Positions 1 to 12,524 of a stretch of DNA of 64,000 bases are shown here, piece by piece. The notes beneath the pieces are model-generated. The model was not told where the DNA came from and made no database searches. It was given only the letters and a program-made list of their open reading frames with translations. The stretch covers positions 10,995,501 through 11,059,500 of the forward strand of contig JAXRKN010000044.1 of the NCBI GenBank assembly GCA_038502055.1, in the 5' to 3' direction. The stretch comes from Tanytarsus gracilentus (Eukaryota; Arthropoda; Insecta; Diptera; Chironomidae). Position 1 is the stretch's first letter; every line of letters starts with the position of its first letter. The position numbers and the translations under genes are program-made.

Positions 1-1194
1 AAAGGTGGCAAAGCTATGCTGCCAATTAAATGGATGGTATGAATGTGAAAAATATTTTATTATAAATTTTTAATTTTTGAATATTTTTATAGCCTCCAGA
101 AGCGTTTCTTGATGGAATATTTACTTCCAAAACTGACGTTTGGAGCTTTGGCGTTCTTCTTTGGGAAGTTTTCTCCCTTGGTCTGATGCCTTACACCGGC
201 CTACCTAATCGAGATGTAATGCAATTGGTGACTGGCGGTGGTCGACTTGGTAAGAAATCAAATCAAAGTTTTAAATTAAAGTTTTAATAAAAATTTTATT
301 AAAATTTAGATGCACCACCTGGTTGTCCAACTGCAATTTATCGAATTATGGCCGAGTGCTGGAATCCATCGCCTGAACAACGTCCAACATTCTCAATTCT
401 TCTTGAGCGTATCACAGCATGCACTCAAGATCCCGAAATAATGAATTCGCCTTTGCCGAGCTTCTTCCGCCCACAATCAATGGAACGCGATGCGACCATC
501 ATGAGACCATCGGGAAATGATGATTTTTGCTTGCAAGTTCCAAACTCATCCGACTACTTGATACCACTTCCCGACTCGAGAGCCATCGCTGAGAGTTTAT
601 TGTCGCAAGCGACGTGCGTGACATTGCCAGACACTCTCACCACTCACACACTAACCAACTCACATAAATTGTCGGATAATTGCTGGGAGACGTCGTTTAG
701 TAAACCAGCAACGATGAAGCTAATGACAGGCCAGCAAGACAGCATGGAAGTGAGTTTATTGTAAATTTAATAATTTGAAATATTTAACGGCTTTTACTTC
801 TCGAAAGGATCGCCTAATAAGCTTAGACACCCCGACAACGATTCAGCCGCCACAGGCATTCTGCAACAGTCCCATCCAAACTCTTTCGACAAGCAAACAT
901 TACCAACCGCCGCCGCCACCTCAATCACAATCGAATGCAATCACTCTTGATCCATCAACTTTGCAGCAAGGTTATGCCAACATAAAAATGATGCCGAATG
1001 GAAATGGTGATAAGTCACATATGGAAACCGATATGTCAAAGTACAATGGCATGGTGAATGGCGTGAACAACAATGGCAGTAGTAACGGTATGGTGGTGTG
1101 TAAAGACAAAAATTCCAATCAACCCTTCTCAATACAAACCCTGCAAGGTTACAGTGAAAACTTCAAAGAAAACCATTCTGAAATCAGCTGCTAA
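1..1194 (+). CDS. Alk: Alk receptor tyrosine kinase, C-terminal part (partial, four exons)
   Basis: This is the C-terminal part of an anaplastic lymphoma kinase-type receptor, a plasma-membrane tyrosine kinase that in flies binds the ligand Jelly belly and signals through Ras/MAPK. Exons are <1-36, 93-249, 310-749 and 808-1194; all introns are 54-60 bases, GT-AG, and phases match, giving 339 residues. Seen: the end of the activation segment (AMLPIKWMPPEAF), subdomain IX (DVWSFGVLLWEVFSLG), the C-lobe motif (AECWNPSPEQRPTF) and the ALK/LTK-typical ERITACTQDPEIMNSPLP just after the kinase. A low-complexity tail of about 230 residues follows, with a Pro run, Asn-rich stretches and a possible docking tyrosine (SSDYLIP). 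The N-terminal lobe, transmembrane segment and ectodomain lie left of the window. ALK rather than insulin receptor or Ros is inferred from the CTQDP motif. Confidence 0.93.
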
Positions 1195-4100
1195 TTTGCC
1201 TCTTCTTAATTATTATCTTCCTCTTCTTCTAGGTTGAGAAATTGAAGAGAAATTGATGGAATTGATGAGAAGTGGATGATGAGAGATGAAATTGAAAATA
1301 CGTATGGAGACTGAATAGATGAATTTTGATGACAAAAAATTATTTACTGCACTTTCGGGCATAAATTTTAAGCTAAATTGAATCACAGAGAAAAAAACAT
1401 TAAATTTAAAGGAAAAATTGATGCTCACGTGAGTTAAAATATACTCATAAAAACAAAAAATTGGTTGAAAAGAAGAAAATTGGTGAAAATATTGATGCAA
1501 GGGGTGGAAGGTAAAAATGTTAAAGTATTTTTTTGAAAAATTAAACGTTAAATTTATTAAATTTGAAAATCTTTTCAACATTTCAGAATCAGAAATTAAA
1601 AAAAATATTTTTTTAATAAAATTAACATCCCTTGCATGATAATTTCACCATTTTACTTTTAAAAAAAGTCGAAAGGTAAATACTTTAAAAAAGAATGTAG
1701 TTTCGTATAAAAAAAGGGAAGTTTAAAGAAAGAAAAATATTTTTTATTAAACATGTGAAAAAGAAATTCAAAACAAAAGCTTTAATTAACCAAAATGAAG
1801 TAAAAATGTGGAAAAATTTGATGTGAATTTAAATACAAAAAAGAAATATTGAAAATTATCGAATTGTGTATGAAATATGTTTTAGTGATAATGAAGAAAA
1901 TTAGTTAAAATGATACACAAAAAATATCCACACATATTTTAAGGAAAATGAATAGGAGTAAAATAAATTTATACCGTGCATTTTTGATGAGAAAAAATCC
2001 AAATATCGGGAAGTATTAAATGTAGTAAAAATGTGCATTGTAATAATTGCAAACTTAAAAATAACCGATCAACCGATTTTCATTGCAAGCAATTGAGGAA
2101 AAAAACATTTTACAATAGAATTGTATAAAATAGTCGATTTGTAAAATAGCAGCAGAAAAATAGTGAACAGCAACAACATTGACAACAACACAATACAGCA
2201 ACTTAATGAGAATAAGATAGAGAGGGGTGCGATTTGAGTTGAGATTTTAAAAATTGAGAAATTAAATTAACTGAAGCTTGAGAAATTTGTACATTAATTT
2301 ATAAACTTTATATATTTGCGTACAAGTTTCTTGCCCCTTGAAATTAAAACAAGCATCATATGTGTGATGTCATTTTTCTTAATTTTTAAAAACTCTTCTT
2401 TAAAAAATTAAAATCAACCCCTTTAAATCTCCCATCATCAAACATTTATAAACTAATCTCTTCTGAATGTTAAATGATATCTAAACAAAAAAATATATAA
2501 AATATTCGGGATTAATCGAATAAAAATGGAGAATAAACCTTCAATTATGATGTGGAAAGTAAAATTTCTGTCTTCATGTAGCATTTGTGGAGGAGTGAGT
2601 GAAAGTGAAACAAAGAAATCGAAGAATATTTTGTAAATATTTTTATAAACGGGTAACATCAAAAAAGATAAAAAAAACGTTATTTTCATATGTTGAAAAT
2701 AAATTTTTGTTGCTGCAACTTTTTATAAGAAGAAGAAGTTTGGTTGATCTGAGTGAAAAAATGCTTCCTAATTTTTTTAAAACATAAATTGCTCAAAAAC
2801 TAAACAGTAATGTTGACGCACACACAGGGTAAATTACATAAAGTTCTGAGTTCGAATGGAAAGTGTCGGTGAAAAGGTAAATTTCTCTCTTTATTTGTGT
2901 TAAAAAATCTCACAAAACGCACTCATGAAATGTACGATGTTATTAAATGTAAGTGGATGAAAAATAAGAGATGGAAAAATAATATTCCGCTGTTATTTTA
3001 CGCAGTATTTCGTAACGAAAAAAACTATAAATCACTGTAAATTTTTTCGTATAGTATTTAAGATCACTTAAAGAAAAAAAATGTTTTTAAGCTTTTTAAT
3101 AAGTTTTTAATTTTCGGCGAAAAACAAAGTGGAAGAAATAAACGAAATTCTGTCCTAAAAACAAATTTATGAAGAGCTTAAAATTCTTCATAGGCCTAAA
3201 AGTTTGAAAATTAGAAGCCTTAAAAACTTCTGCAATTGAAAATTTTCAAATTTTGAATGAAAAATTCACGACTAAATTTGACAATTTTCAAGCGTTTCTT
3301 TTTCCACTTTGTTTAAAAAAATTTCAACGACTTTAAAAAATAATTTACAATTTTTTTAATACTACAAAAACCTAACTTAAAAAAATCGCTAAAATAGACA
3401 GAAAAAAATTAGATATTTAATGAGTGTGATAATATAAAGATGAAAAATATTTAAAAGAATAATACACAGATATGGAAATATTAGTTGTTTAAAAAAAGAA
3501 ATGATGAATAACAATTACTCATACTTGGAGAAAAGCTGTTATCAATTTGATATAAATTATATTATATACCTTTTATGTTTCATGAACATGACGCAAAAAG
3601 TAAAAAGTGTGAAATTGATGAGAAGAAGAAATTTTATAAAATATCGAGAAAGAATCAACATTCGATTTCTGAGATGAAGTAAAAAATAAATTTTTGTGGC
3701 ATGAGAATAATTGTTAAGTTGCAAAAAAGCGAGTAAGAAAAATTACTGTACTTAAAGATGGAAAAATTATCTCATAAAAAAGGAAAGAAATAAAAATATA
3801 TTTATAAAATACAAAATTTATTTTTCATTAATAAGAATTTTATTTTGTTAAAAAACTAAGGAAAAAAAAATTTTTTCTCAAGTGTCTCGAATTCGCCTTC
3901 AATGCGTTTTTGTTCTTATTTCAGTGCCTGTGGTTGAATTTTTATGTTGAAGTGTCTCGACTAAATCGAATGTGTTGAAAAAATTGATTTAAATTTTTTA
4001 TAAATATTTTTTAGCTCTGATAAATTTAAAAACTAAAAGATTTTAATTTCCAGCAAAACAAAATTATTTCTTAAAATTTATATTCAAGTACCATCAAATT

Positions 4101-6326
4101 TTCCAACTATCAATTTCAACAATCTTCTTCATAAAAAACAACAAAGTTCCTCAAGTTATGCAACTATCAAATTACAGTCAAAGTTTAATTATTACTTCCA
4201 AGTTAAACAACATCCTTCCTTCACCAAAAACTTAATTTAACTTGAGATCATCAATAAAACTTTTCAATGCTTGGAAAGCAGGCAGAGGAAATTTTTAATA
4301 TGAAAATAATTTCGTAGAATAATTAGAACTTTTTATTCCTTTGTGAATTCAAATTTATTATTAACATTTACTACTGATGAAGATGATAAATGCAATGAAT
4401 TAAATTTTAATGAGATAAATTTGCTGCGCATTTGATTAAAATGATAACATGGAAATTTTGAACATTTTCCAAAAATTAAGTATCCATAAAGGTTATTTTT
4501 GTCATATGAATAATTTAAAGGACTTTTGACACATTTTCTAGGAAAATAGATAGAAGTTAAGAGAGATCAAAAAGTTTCTGCCCTAACCCATCTCCACTCA
4601 CTTACACTTAAAGTTGAGTGGGTTAAAAATATCAAGAGAAACATTTTACACACTACTTTGAGATGTTATCGGGCATATCCAAAGATAACCGTATTGAATG
4701 AGTTCATAGGGAAGGAAGAAGTACGAGCTCATAGCGAAAGGTTCGTTTTTATATCCAGCAGCGACTTTGTTAAAAGTTGAAAAGGTGAAAAGAGCGCTGG
4801 AAATAAAATCAAACGAAACTTAGAAAGTTAACATTTGAAATAAATTTTAAAAATTTAAAAATTTGAAAATTATTAAATTTAAATAAGAAGAATTTTTTAA
4901 AATTTTTTTGTTTATTTCTTTTGATTTAACGCTTCCTATTCGATGACACTAAGGACACGTTAGTAACATCAAATTAATTTAATTTATGCATTCCTTTTAC
5001 ATTGAGAGGATTAGAAAAAATTTCAAAGGGAAAAATAGATCAAAAATTTACGTTTACAACCCTTGAAAAAAATTAGGTTTCATTTTAATTAGGAACCTTA
5101 TTGGATTGAAATAAGAATGGAAAAAGTTGTAAGGAAAATTTATTTGTAATAAATTCATGAATTTTTTCATTTCAAAATAATTTAATTAAAATTCAAGAAT
5201 TGTTTTTCTTAAAATGATTTCAATATTTAGGAATGAAAATTAAATTTAAAAAAAAATTATAAATTTGAACTTTTTGAAATTTCTTTCTACAAACTTAAAA
5301 AAGTTGTACAACTTTTTAGATCTTTAGGTAAATTCTATTTTTCAATGTAAACTGACTTTTAATTAAGTTTTTTCATAGCTTCAACTTTTACTGTAACATT
5401 TCTTAAGTAACTTTATTGAACCGAAAGTAAACTTTTCCCAATTTAAAATTGATTTTTAACTACACATAGTCTTAAGGATATGAAAAGTTGTTGAAATTGT
5501 AAAATTTTACCACAATCTCAATCAACTCTGAACTCATCACATTCTGCAGAAAATGTCAGATTACATGAACATATCACTTTCCATGGACAAATTAAGTCGC
5601 TTTTCGAAATAGAGACTAGAAGTCGAAGAAAAGTCAAAGCCACAGACATGAGCATTAGTGTGTTGGGAGATAATAAATGTAGGTGGAATACAGACATAAA
5701 GAGCATTAAGAGCTTTGCAGTGATATGACTAAAATTGAAACACACGCAAAAATTGAAATAGAATGAAGAGAAGAAAGTCAAATGTTATTCAGAGAATTTG
5801 ACATTCAATACATCACTTGATGCTTTTTGAAAAAGTTGAAATTTTTAATCATCCTCTTTAAATATAAAGTTTTTCTGAGTAAGTTCAGTGGCGCTTAATA
5901 AATTTAGCTTTATTTATTTTTTGAAAGGTCTAATAGAAAATTGTAAAAAAATTTGAATACGCCAGACCATATATAAAAAACATGCAATTGATTCGCAAAG
6001 ACAAATTCAAATTTTATTTCAACGTATTTTTGACAAGTTTACTTATAAACGAAATTGCTCACATCACAACTTTTTTTCATCACAAAGTGCATTTGATGCT
6101 TTGGTAAATTTACATTGAGTAGGATTTCATAAAACTGATGAAGTTGAACGACAGTTCTATTTCATCATTGAAGCTTTGACAAGAAAATTGTATTAAATGT
6201 TTTAAGCATATTTGTGACATGAATCGAGAGGAATTTCGAAATTATTTTAAAGGTCAAAGAACTCGTACTTTACGAAGTAAATTTATCATCACTTGAAACT
6301 GATTTCACTTTTAAAGATTGCATATA
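1195..6326. other. Alk 3' UTR followed by gene-free AT-rich sequence
   Basis: No convincing coding sequence was found after the Alk stop codon at 1192-1194. The first several hundred bases are presumably the Alk 3' UTR; AATAAA occurs at 1962-1967, but further AATAAA copies make the real end uncertain. The rest is A/T-rich with short frames whose translations are dominated by F, K, N, L and I, as expected by chance in such DNA. Confidence 0.6.
1962..1967 (+). promoter_or_regulatory. Candidate polyadenylation signal for Alk
   Basis: AATAAA hexamer about 770 bases after the Alk stop. In this base composition the hexamer is common, so this is only one candidate. Confidence 0.2.
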
Positions 6327-6662
6327 ATATGAACGCATATATGCAAAAACTGCCAAATGACTAAAATGGTAAACCCACATGCCTACTTCGAAAAATCATA
6401 TATTTTAAATATTTTTCAAACGGGCAATTTTTATCTTGCAATAATCTCTTTATTTTGTAGTATTGAAGAGCAAAAAGTTTATTAGCGATATTCAGAAAGT
6501 ATTTTTAAACTTTTGATTAAATTATTCAAGTCAAAATAAGTCACATTTTTGGAAATAAAAATTGTCCGTTTGATAAATATTTAAAATATATGTTTTTCCG
6601 AAGTAGGCATGTGGGTTTACCATTTTAGTCATTTGGCAGTTTTTGCACATATGCGTTCATAT
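6327..6662. mobile_element. MITE with about 105-base terminal inverted repeats
   Basis: The left arm (about 6327-6433) and right arm (about 6555-6662) are near-perfect reverse complements. Both arms contain ATGAACGCATAT, GCAAAAACTGCCAAATGACT and AAACCCACATGCCTACTTCG in the same order. About 120 bases of AT-rich loop without an ORF separate them. This is the build of a non-autonomous DNA transposon. The outer ends blur into ATA repeats, so the target-site duplication is not resolved; a TA-type duplication is possible. It ends 90 bases before the start codon of the RING-CH gene, so it may lie in that gene's promoter or 5' UTR. Confidence 0.85.
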
Positions 6663-6752
6663 ATTCTTAAAGGTTGAAATTTTATCTAAGCAAACTAATA
6701 AAAGTTTCCTAGAATTTCTCTACCAACATCAAAGAACACAAAATTCATAGTT

Positions 6753-7788
6753 ATGTTTACATCTCAGAGCCGATTATGTCGCATTTGCTTCTCTCTGTCA
6801 TCGGCCGACCTAATCCATGTTCCATGTAATTGCTCCGGCACAGTTGGATACGTTCATCGCTCCTGTCTAGCTCAATGGATTCTGGCGATTCGAAATAATG
6901 TTTGTGAAATTTGCCAATCAGAATACGACCGTAAGGTGGTTGTGACGGGACAACGAAGGTAAATTGAGAAGATGATACTGTTGCGTGGGTTTGATAGACA
7001 TTGTTAAAAATATTTTTTCCGATTCAATCGCTCAAGGCTTAATTCAAGATTCATGTGAAGGCATTTAAGAAATTTTGATTAATTTAAAATATTAAATTTT
7101 TTTTCTTTCTCTCACAGAAACATCAAGGAAATGTTGTTCACATTTTTCAACCAACCGCTGACGGCAATTTTTAAATTCGTCATAAATTTCCTATCAAGCG
7201 CTGGTGTTGGCTTTTTTATACTGAAAAAGGTTCGTATTAAATTTCGCTCATGCTTTTAAGCTCGTTAATCCGAAGGGTCGAGAAAAAAGTTTTCTTTGAA
7301 GTAGGAAAGTAAAAATATTAATTATGTGGGGGTGTTTTGAGAATTAAAAAGTTGTTGATTGAGGGATTTTAGGTGAGGAGGGTTAGAGTGCAGTTGGATA
7401 TAATTGGAGGGAATTTATCGTTATGACGATGATCTCGTGCTAAAATTAGTCGAAAAAAATACATTTTAAAAAATCATAAATCTTTCATAAATAACGAGCA
7501 TTGAAATGAAAACTCAGCATTTTCTCGGCCTTCACAAAATTTGTCTCATCTCACTCATAGATCCTCAACATTTCTGTCTCATTAAATCGTGAAATGAGCG
7601 ATGACAAAATTGAAGATTTTCTCAACATCTTTTGCCTTACAACTGGCGTCGGTTCTTACATTCTTCTACTCGATGTGACATATCAGTCCTTTCGAGAGGT
7701 CTTATCGAAGTTAAATAATTGGTGGCGACGAGGAGGAGCATTTGAAGTTCAAATAGCACACAATGGAGCATCATCAGAGACTCAATGA
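6753..7788 (+). CDS. MARCH-family RING-CH E3 ubiquitin ligase, small two-TM protein
   Basis: Three exons, 6753-6958, 7118-7229 and 7561-7788, join in phase (GT-AG introns of 159 and 331 bases) to encode 181 residues. The N-terminus is a C4HC3 RING-CH (RINGv) zinc domain: C9, C12, C25, C27, H35, C38, C51, C54, with the typical CNCSGTVGYVHRSCLAQW core. Two hydrophobic segments follow, about 83-104 and 127-143, joined by a short polar loop. This is the MARCH layout, in which the RING-CH domain recruits an E2 enzyme and the membrane segments select membrane-protein substrates for ubiquitination in the endosomal or secretory system. The ATG starts just before the zinc domain, leaving almost no N-terminal region. 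The paralogue cannot be assigned from sequence alone; metazoan MARCH2/3/8-like proteins share the order of parts. Confidence 0.88.
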
Positions 7789-7981
7789 TTGTCTCCCTTT
7801 TCGCATCTCGCACAATAGAACTCATATTGCCCTTTTTTACTTAATGATGATGATGGAGGCAAGAGCTTGTGCCACACCATAGCACAAGTAAACTAAATTC
7901 ATCTTTTATGAGAGAAATTTTCGAGAGAATTGCACTCATGGGATTTCATTTGTAGAGACATAAAGCTTCGTGAAATGAGCC

Positions 7982-7987
7982 AATAAA
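7982..7987 (+). promoter_or_regulatory. Candidate polyadenylation signal of the RING-CH gene
   Basis: AATAAA 194 bases after the RING-CH stop codon, a plausible distance for a short 3' UTR. No transcript evidence. Confidence 0.35.
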
Positions 7988-10900
7988 TCACGTTTTCTAC
8001 TGCAACTAAACATTAATTTTGAAGGAGAAATTTGCTTTTGTTTTCTGTAGAGAGGTAATTAGATGGAATGAGGCGAGGATTGGAAACTTTCATATAATTT
8101 TTTTTGTTTCAAAAATAACTTTAAAAATTATCATCAAAGATTCTTGTTATATTTTCGAGCGATTTATTTTTAGCAAAGGGTGACTTGATTCATGACTTTG
8201 CAACAAGAAGAAGACAAATTGCTGCTTCACTCTGTTTTCTAGCTTGTCATTTTTAGAGGCTTTCTTTAAAGAAAATTTAAGATGTGAATTTGAGAAAAAC
8301 AAAAATTAAAAAAATTAAAAAATCAAGACTAATGATAAAAATATAATTTTAAGGATTCGAACCTTCTGAAAATATTAACGTCATTATTTGTTTTTGTTCT
8401 CTTTCAGAAAAAAGGAGAAATTCCTTAGGAAAGTTAATGAAAAAATTTAATTTCGAATATTTAATTTAACTCAATCCCTAAAAACTAAATATTCGACCTT
8501 CCACTCTAAATTTCATTCGTAAAGCTTTAATTAATTAAAGCTTTTAACTCTTCCGCATCATTTTGTTCAAAAATATCCTTGGCTTAAGAATTCCTCAAAT
8601 CTAGTTTCACAGAACTAAACAACACAAGTGTCATGACCCAGATTTTCTTTCGTCCCTTTTTGTCTTCTTCTTCATTAAATAATGACAAATGTTCGAAAGA
8701 TTTTTTTTACTTATTAAAACATTAAAAGTAAACAAAGCAGAAAAGGCGAGCTCGAGCAGAATCAACGAAATGGACTTTTTTAAGGGTAAACAAGGACAAA
8801 AATAAGAAGAGTCTCGAAGGGATTTTCAAAACAAACTCTTTCAGAAAATTAATTTTAATGATGATGATTTTCACTTGGAACTGCTGCTCGAAGGATTAAA
8901 ATTCGTTTAAAGTGGATTTTTTTCATCTTTATCCGAATGAGTTGGTTGCGATTTGTTAACAGCGGAATACTTATGAAAAATTCACTGCTTAATTGGAATT
9001 TTCAAGCTGAAGAGAGCTCAATAAGGAATTATAAATTTTCTTACGAGGACTTGAGGAGTAATTAATTTTTTTTGTATGGAATTTAATTTTAGTAACTTTG
9101 TAATTTTGACTTCACACATCACAGATGCTGACACCACAAATTATTTTAAAATAATTACAATTCTGAAAATTTGTTTAACGCCACAACACGGAATTAATGA
9201 GAGAACTTAATTACTGTTTGCAATTAAATCCTCGTGATGGTTTTCAAAAAGAAAAAAACCAGAATTAATGTATGGATGTAAAAAAGTTAATTAATATTAA
9301 TTACTGGCTATCATGATGATGATTTCATTTCAGATCAGGTGTTTTACCGAGAAAAATTCATCATTCGCTACAGTTGGAATTCGGAGCTTAAATCCACACG
9401 CAGGGAATAAGTTATAATATTGGAGATTATGGGAATATTTAATGATAAATGATTGAATATCAATTCGATGGTCATTGTATCAACATCATTAATGAAAAAA
9501 TTTACCTTCATTCATCATCTTTTATCCGTCCATCAGCCCTAACCATATTCTTGTACATAGCTTGATAAATAATCTGAGTGGATATTTCCTAAGAAAATAT
9601 TTTCAGTGAAACAACAAAAGTTTGACATTTTTATCATTGTAGGTTTACGTACTAAAATTTTCATGAAATAAAAGTGCAAAAAAAAATCAAAAAATTTCCA
9701 CAAAAATATTGCGAATTAAAACTTTTCATTTTTAAGATATTCGCACAATTTATTTTGATTTTTAAATCACGTTCTTACTTACACAAATTTTACAACTTGT
9801 TATCTGTGATTTTAAGGCAAACACAAACAAATTTCTATTGACACAAGTGAAGAAATTTTCCACTGAAATAATGTAAAAGTTTTTCATCTCGCAATGCAGA
9901 GAGGAAAATTTCTGCAAACTTTTACATTCGTTCATAATGCTGGAAGTAATGAAAAACTCGGCAGAGATGCAGAAAGACATTGAAAACTTCTTCATCATCA
10001 TTTTGGTGTCGAGTTTCACTCAACATTCAGCAACAGATTCCTCCCTCACACTCTGCGATAATAAACAACAAAAAAAAGGTTGGCAGATGATAATTTTCTG
10101 ACATATTCATGATGAATAAGTTTTCTCGTGCCTTAATTCAAAATCCTTGCCTCCTCCGAATCAGTCGGAAGAGATCTAAAGAAGTTTTCTATGGAACTTC
10201 ATAACGAGTGTTGCTCTACATCTGTCTTGAGTTTAATTAAAAGAGAGTTCAAAAATAATTTAATATTGAAATGTGAATTTGAACGGAAAATATAATTTTA
10301 AATTTCTCAATAAAGTAAATAAGAAGAAATTGAGTGATTTAAAAGCTTTGATTAAAAATAATAATCAGTTAAAATTTTATTGAATTGAGATTTTTAAAAT
10401 TTCTCGGTTTCTAATTTTTGAAAAAATTGATAGTTTTTTATTTTCATATTTTCTTTCTTTAACCCCAAATTCATTTAAGTTGTCAATATGAAACAATGAG
10501 AAGAATTCTACAATAAAACAACTTTATGATGATGTTGTGTCACTCACTGTTGCTTTCAACATGTTTAAGATCTTGTCTTTTCATGATTATATAAACACAC
10601 ATTCTGACGTTATAACAAACTTCTTTTATCTAACACTTTTTCTAACTCCTGTTGTGTTTTTCTTGACACAGTTTTAATGAGGAAAATATTAAAGAAGAAT
10701 AAGAAAATATTATGAGAAAATTGCAAGGGATGGAAATATTTGAAAAAATAAAACTTTATTTTTCGGTCTCTCAAATCAAAAAACTTTAGTTGAAATTTTT
10801 AAAAAATTTCTCTCAAAAAAATTCACATTATAATTTTTTTAATGCAAAGTTTTGTTTCAAGAACTTGCAACATTTCTTCATCCGCATGTTAGATTGCGAA

Positions 10901-12320
10901 AATTATTTTTTATTGTTATGGTTGATGTTGTTGTTTCTCATGAAAAGATGCTTTTGACATTATTTATGTACTCTCACCATTATTGTAACGGCAACAAAGC
11001 TCTATCCGAATATGTAACAACCCACTGAATGCTCTTTTAATTTAGTTCTCATACAGGTTTCGTAATCGCAATAAGGTAACTTGTTTTTGTGCTCTTACAT
11101 TCACTTAATGCATGAACATACACATGTCATATAACTGCCAGGCTTATTGCTGCTGTGGGTGGAAAATTATTTCATGCTGTTATTCAACTAGTGCTGGAAG
11201 TATTAATTCATTTATAGATGAACAGTTTTACATTTCTTGGTAACTTTTAATTAGGAATTTATGTTGAGGTAAAATTAACTTGATGGAAAATTTCAAAAGG
11301 ATTAAATTAAAATAAATTTGATGCTGTTATTTCGTAGCTGAGTTATGAAACTTTTTAATTGCAAAATTTTCACCACTTAAAATTGTTCACGAAGAAATTT
11401 TCAAGCATGTTTGTTAAGTTTTTTGAAATTCCCAGAATGCGAATGCAATTAAATTTTTGATCACTTATTAATCCGATTAGATTTTTATAGGAAAGTCTAT
11501 AAAAATTTCCAAGAATCATTAAATTCAGGAAGCTTTAAAATTCCAAGAAAAAAACTAATACAAAAAATTTAAAGTGCAAAACTTAAATCATGATTAAATT
11601 TTTAAAGTTCTCTTAAATGTGACCATCAACAGAATTAATTTACAATCTCATCATTTCAACTAGATTCGAGCGCCACTTAACAAAAGAATTGCAACTTGAA
11701 AATTTCCTCTTTAGAAATTTAATTGGCGTCCATGTTCAGCTTTTTCAACTTCTTCGTCATTTCTATTTCGATGCCGATGAAATTCAATTTCACTAGGATG
11801 AAATAATTTTTTACAACTTTTTTGTTCGGGGTTGATTTGAAGGTTACGTTGAAATTTTTAAATAAATTAATTTTCAAAATTTAGTTTTTCAATATTTTTT
11901 AATTGAAATTCACACGTGAATATTGAATCACTTTCAGACGTAATTAATTAACGACTCCTACTGGTGGTTGCGCTAAAAATTTTAATTGATCATAAACTAA
12001 AAACTCATTTGACCTCTTTGCTCTATTTTCACGACCACGTCGCTTAGTCTGAATGCATGAATCCATATAAAATACCAACTTTACTGTCATCTCTATTATC
12101 TCAGTCTGCTCCCCAAACCCATTCCATAAAATGATGCTTTAATAATTTTCCGAATAATATTTTTCCACCACGTTGCATAACGACAACATCGCATCGCAGT
12201 CGTCGACGATGGTCGGAATCACATCAAAAGTCATAAATTTAGCTTATCGCAGTCACATCTTTCGCATCGTTCTCTCTCTTCGATTTTTTCTGCATATCTG
12301 CATGTTTTTAGAGACAACTA

Positions 12321-12524
12321 ATGGTATTTGAGCTCCACACATATCAGCAAACATTGCAATTGAAATTGAAAAAACGTCTCCCCATGAGTGAGTTAAAAAA
12401 AATTGCTTCAATATTCCGAAACTCTTATCTCGAACACGACAAAATGCATTTTAAGCAATTTGGCGCCGCCAAAAAGGAAAATAACATTGAGGAATATTTC
12501 ATTACATTGCGGGATTCGCTTTAG
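12321..12524 (+). CDS. Small unassigned ORF, 67 residues (doubtful)
   Basis: ATG-initiated frame of 67 codons, not recognised. Unlike most frames nearby, its composition is balanced (charged residues, an amphipathic stretch around LKKIASIFRNSYLEHDKM). The local DNA has a few higher-GC words (GGCGCCGCC near 12460). No signal peptide or membrane segment is seen, and no flanking splice pair was found that clearly extends it. The segment faintly resembles the helical part of small LYR-type mitochondrial proteins, but the defining LYR motif is absent. It may be a real small gene, an exon, a remnant or chance. Confidence 0.15.
   Translation: MVFELHTYQQTLQLKLKKRLPMSELKKIASIFRNSYLEHDKMHFKQFGAAKKENNIEEYFITLRDSL

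Noticed and set aside
941..1132. Antisense frame across the last Alk exon
   Set aside because: It is the reverse shadow of the Pro/Asn-rich Alk tail; His/Cys/Tyr richness follows from the codons of the sense strand.
6753..7788. Viral origin of the RING-CH gene
   Set aside because: Viral K3/K5-type ligases share the domain order, but this gene has two spliceosomal introns and ordinary host context, so a cellular MARCH gene is the simpler reading.
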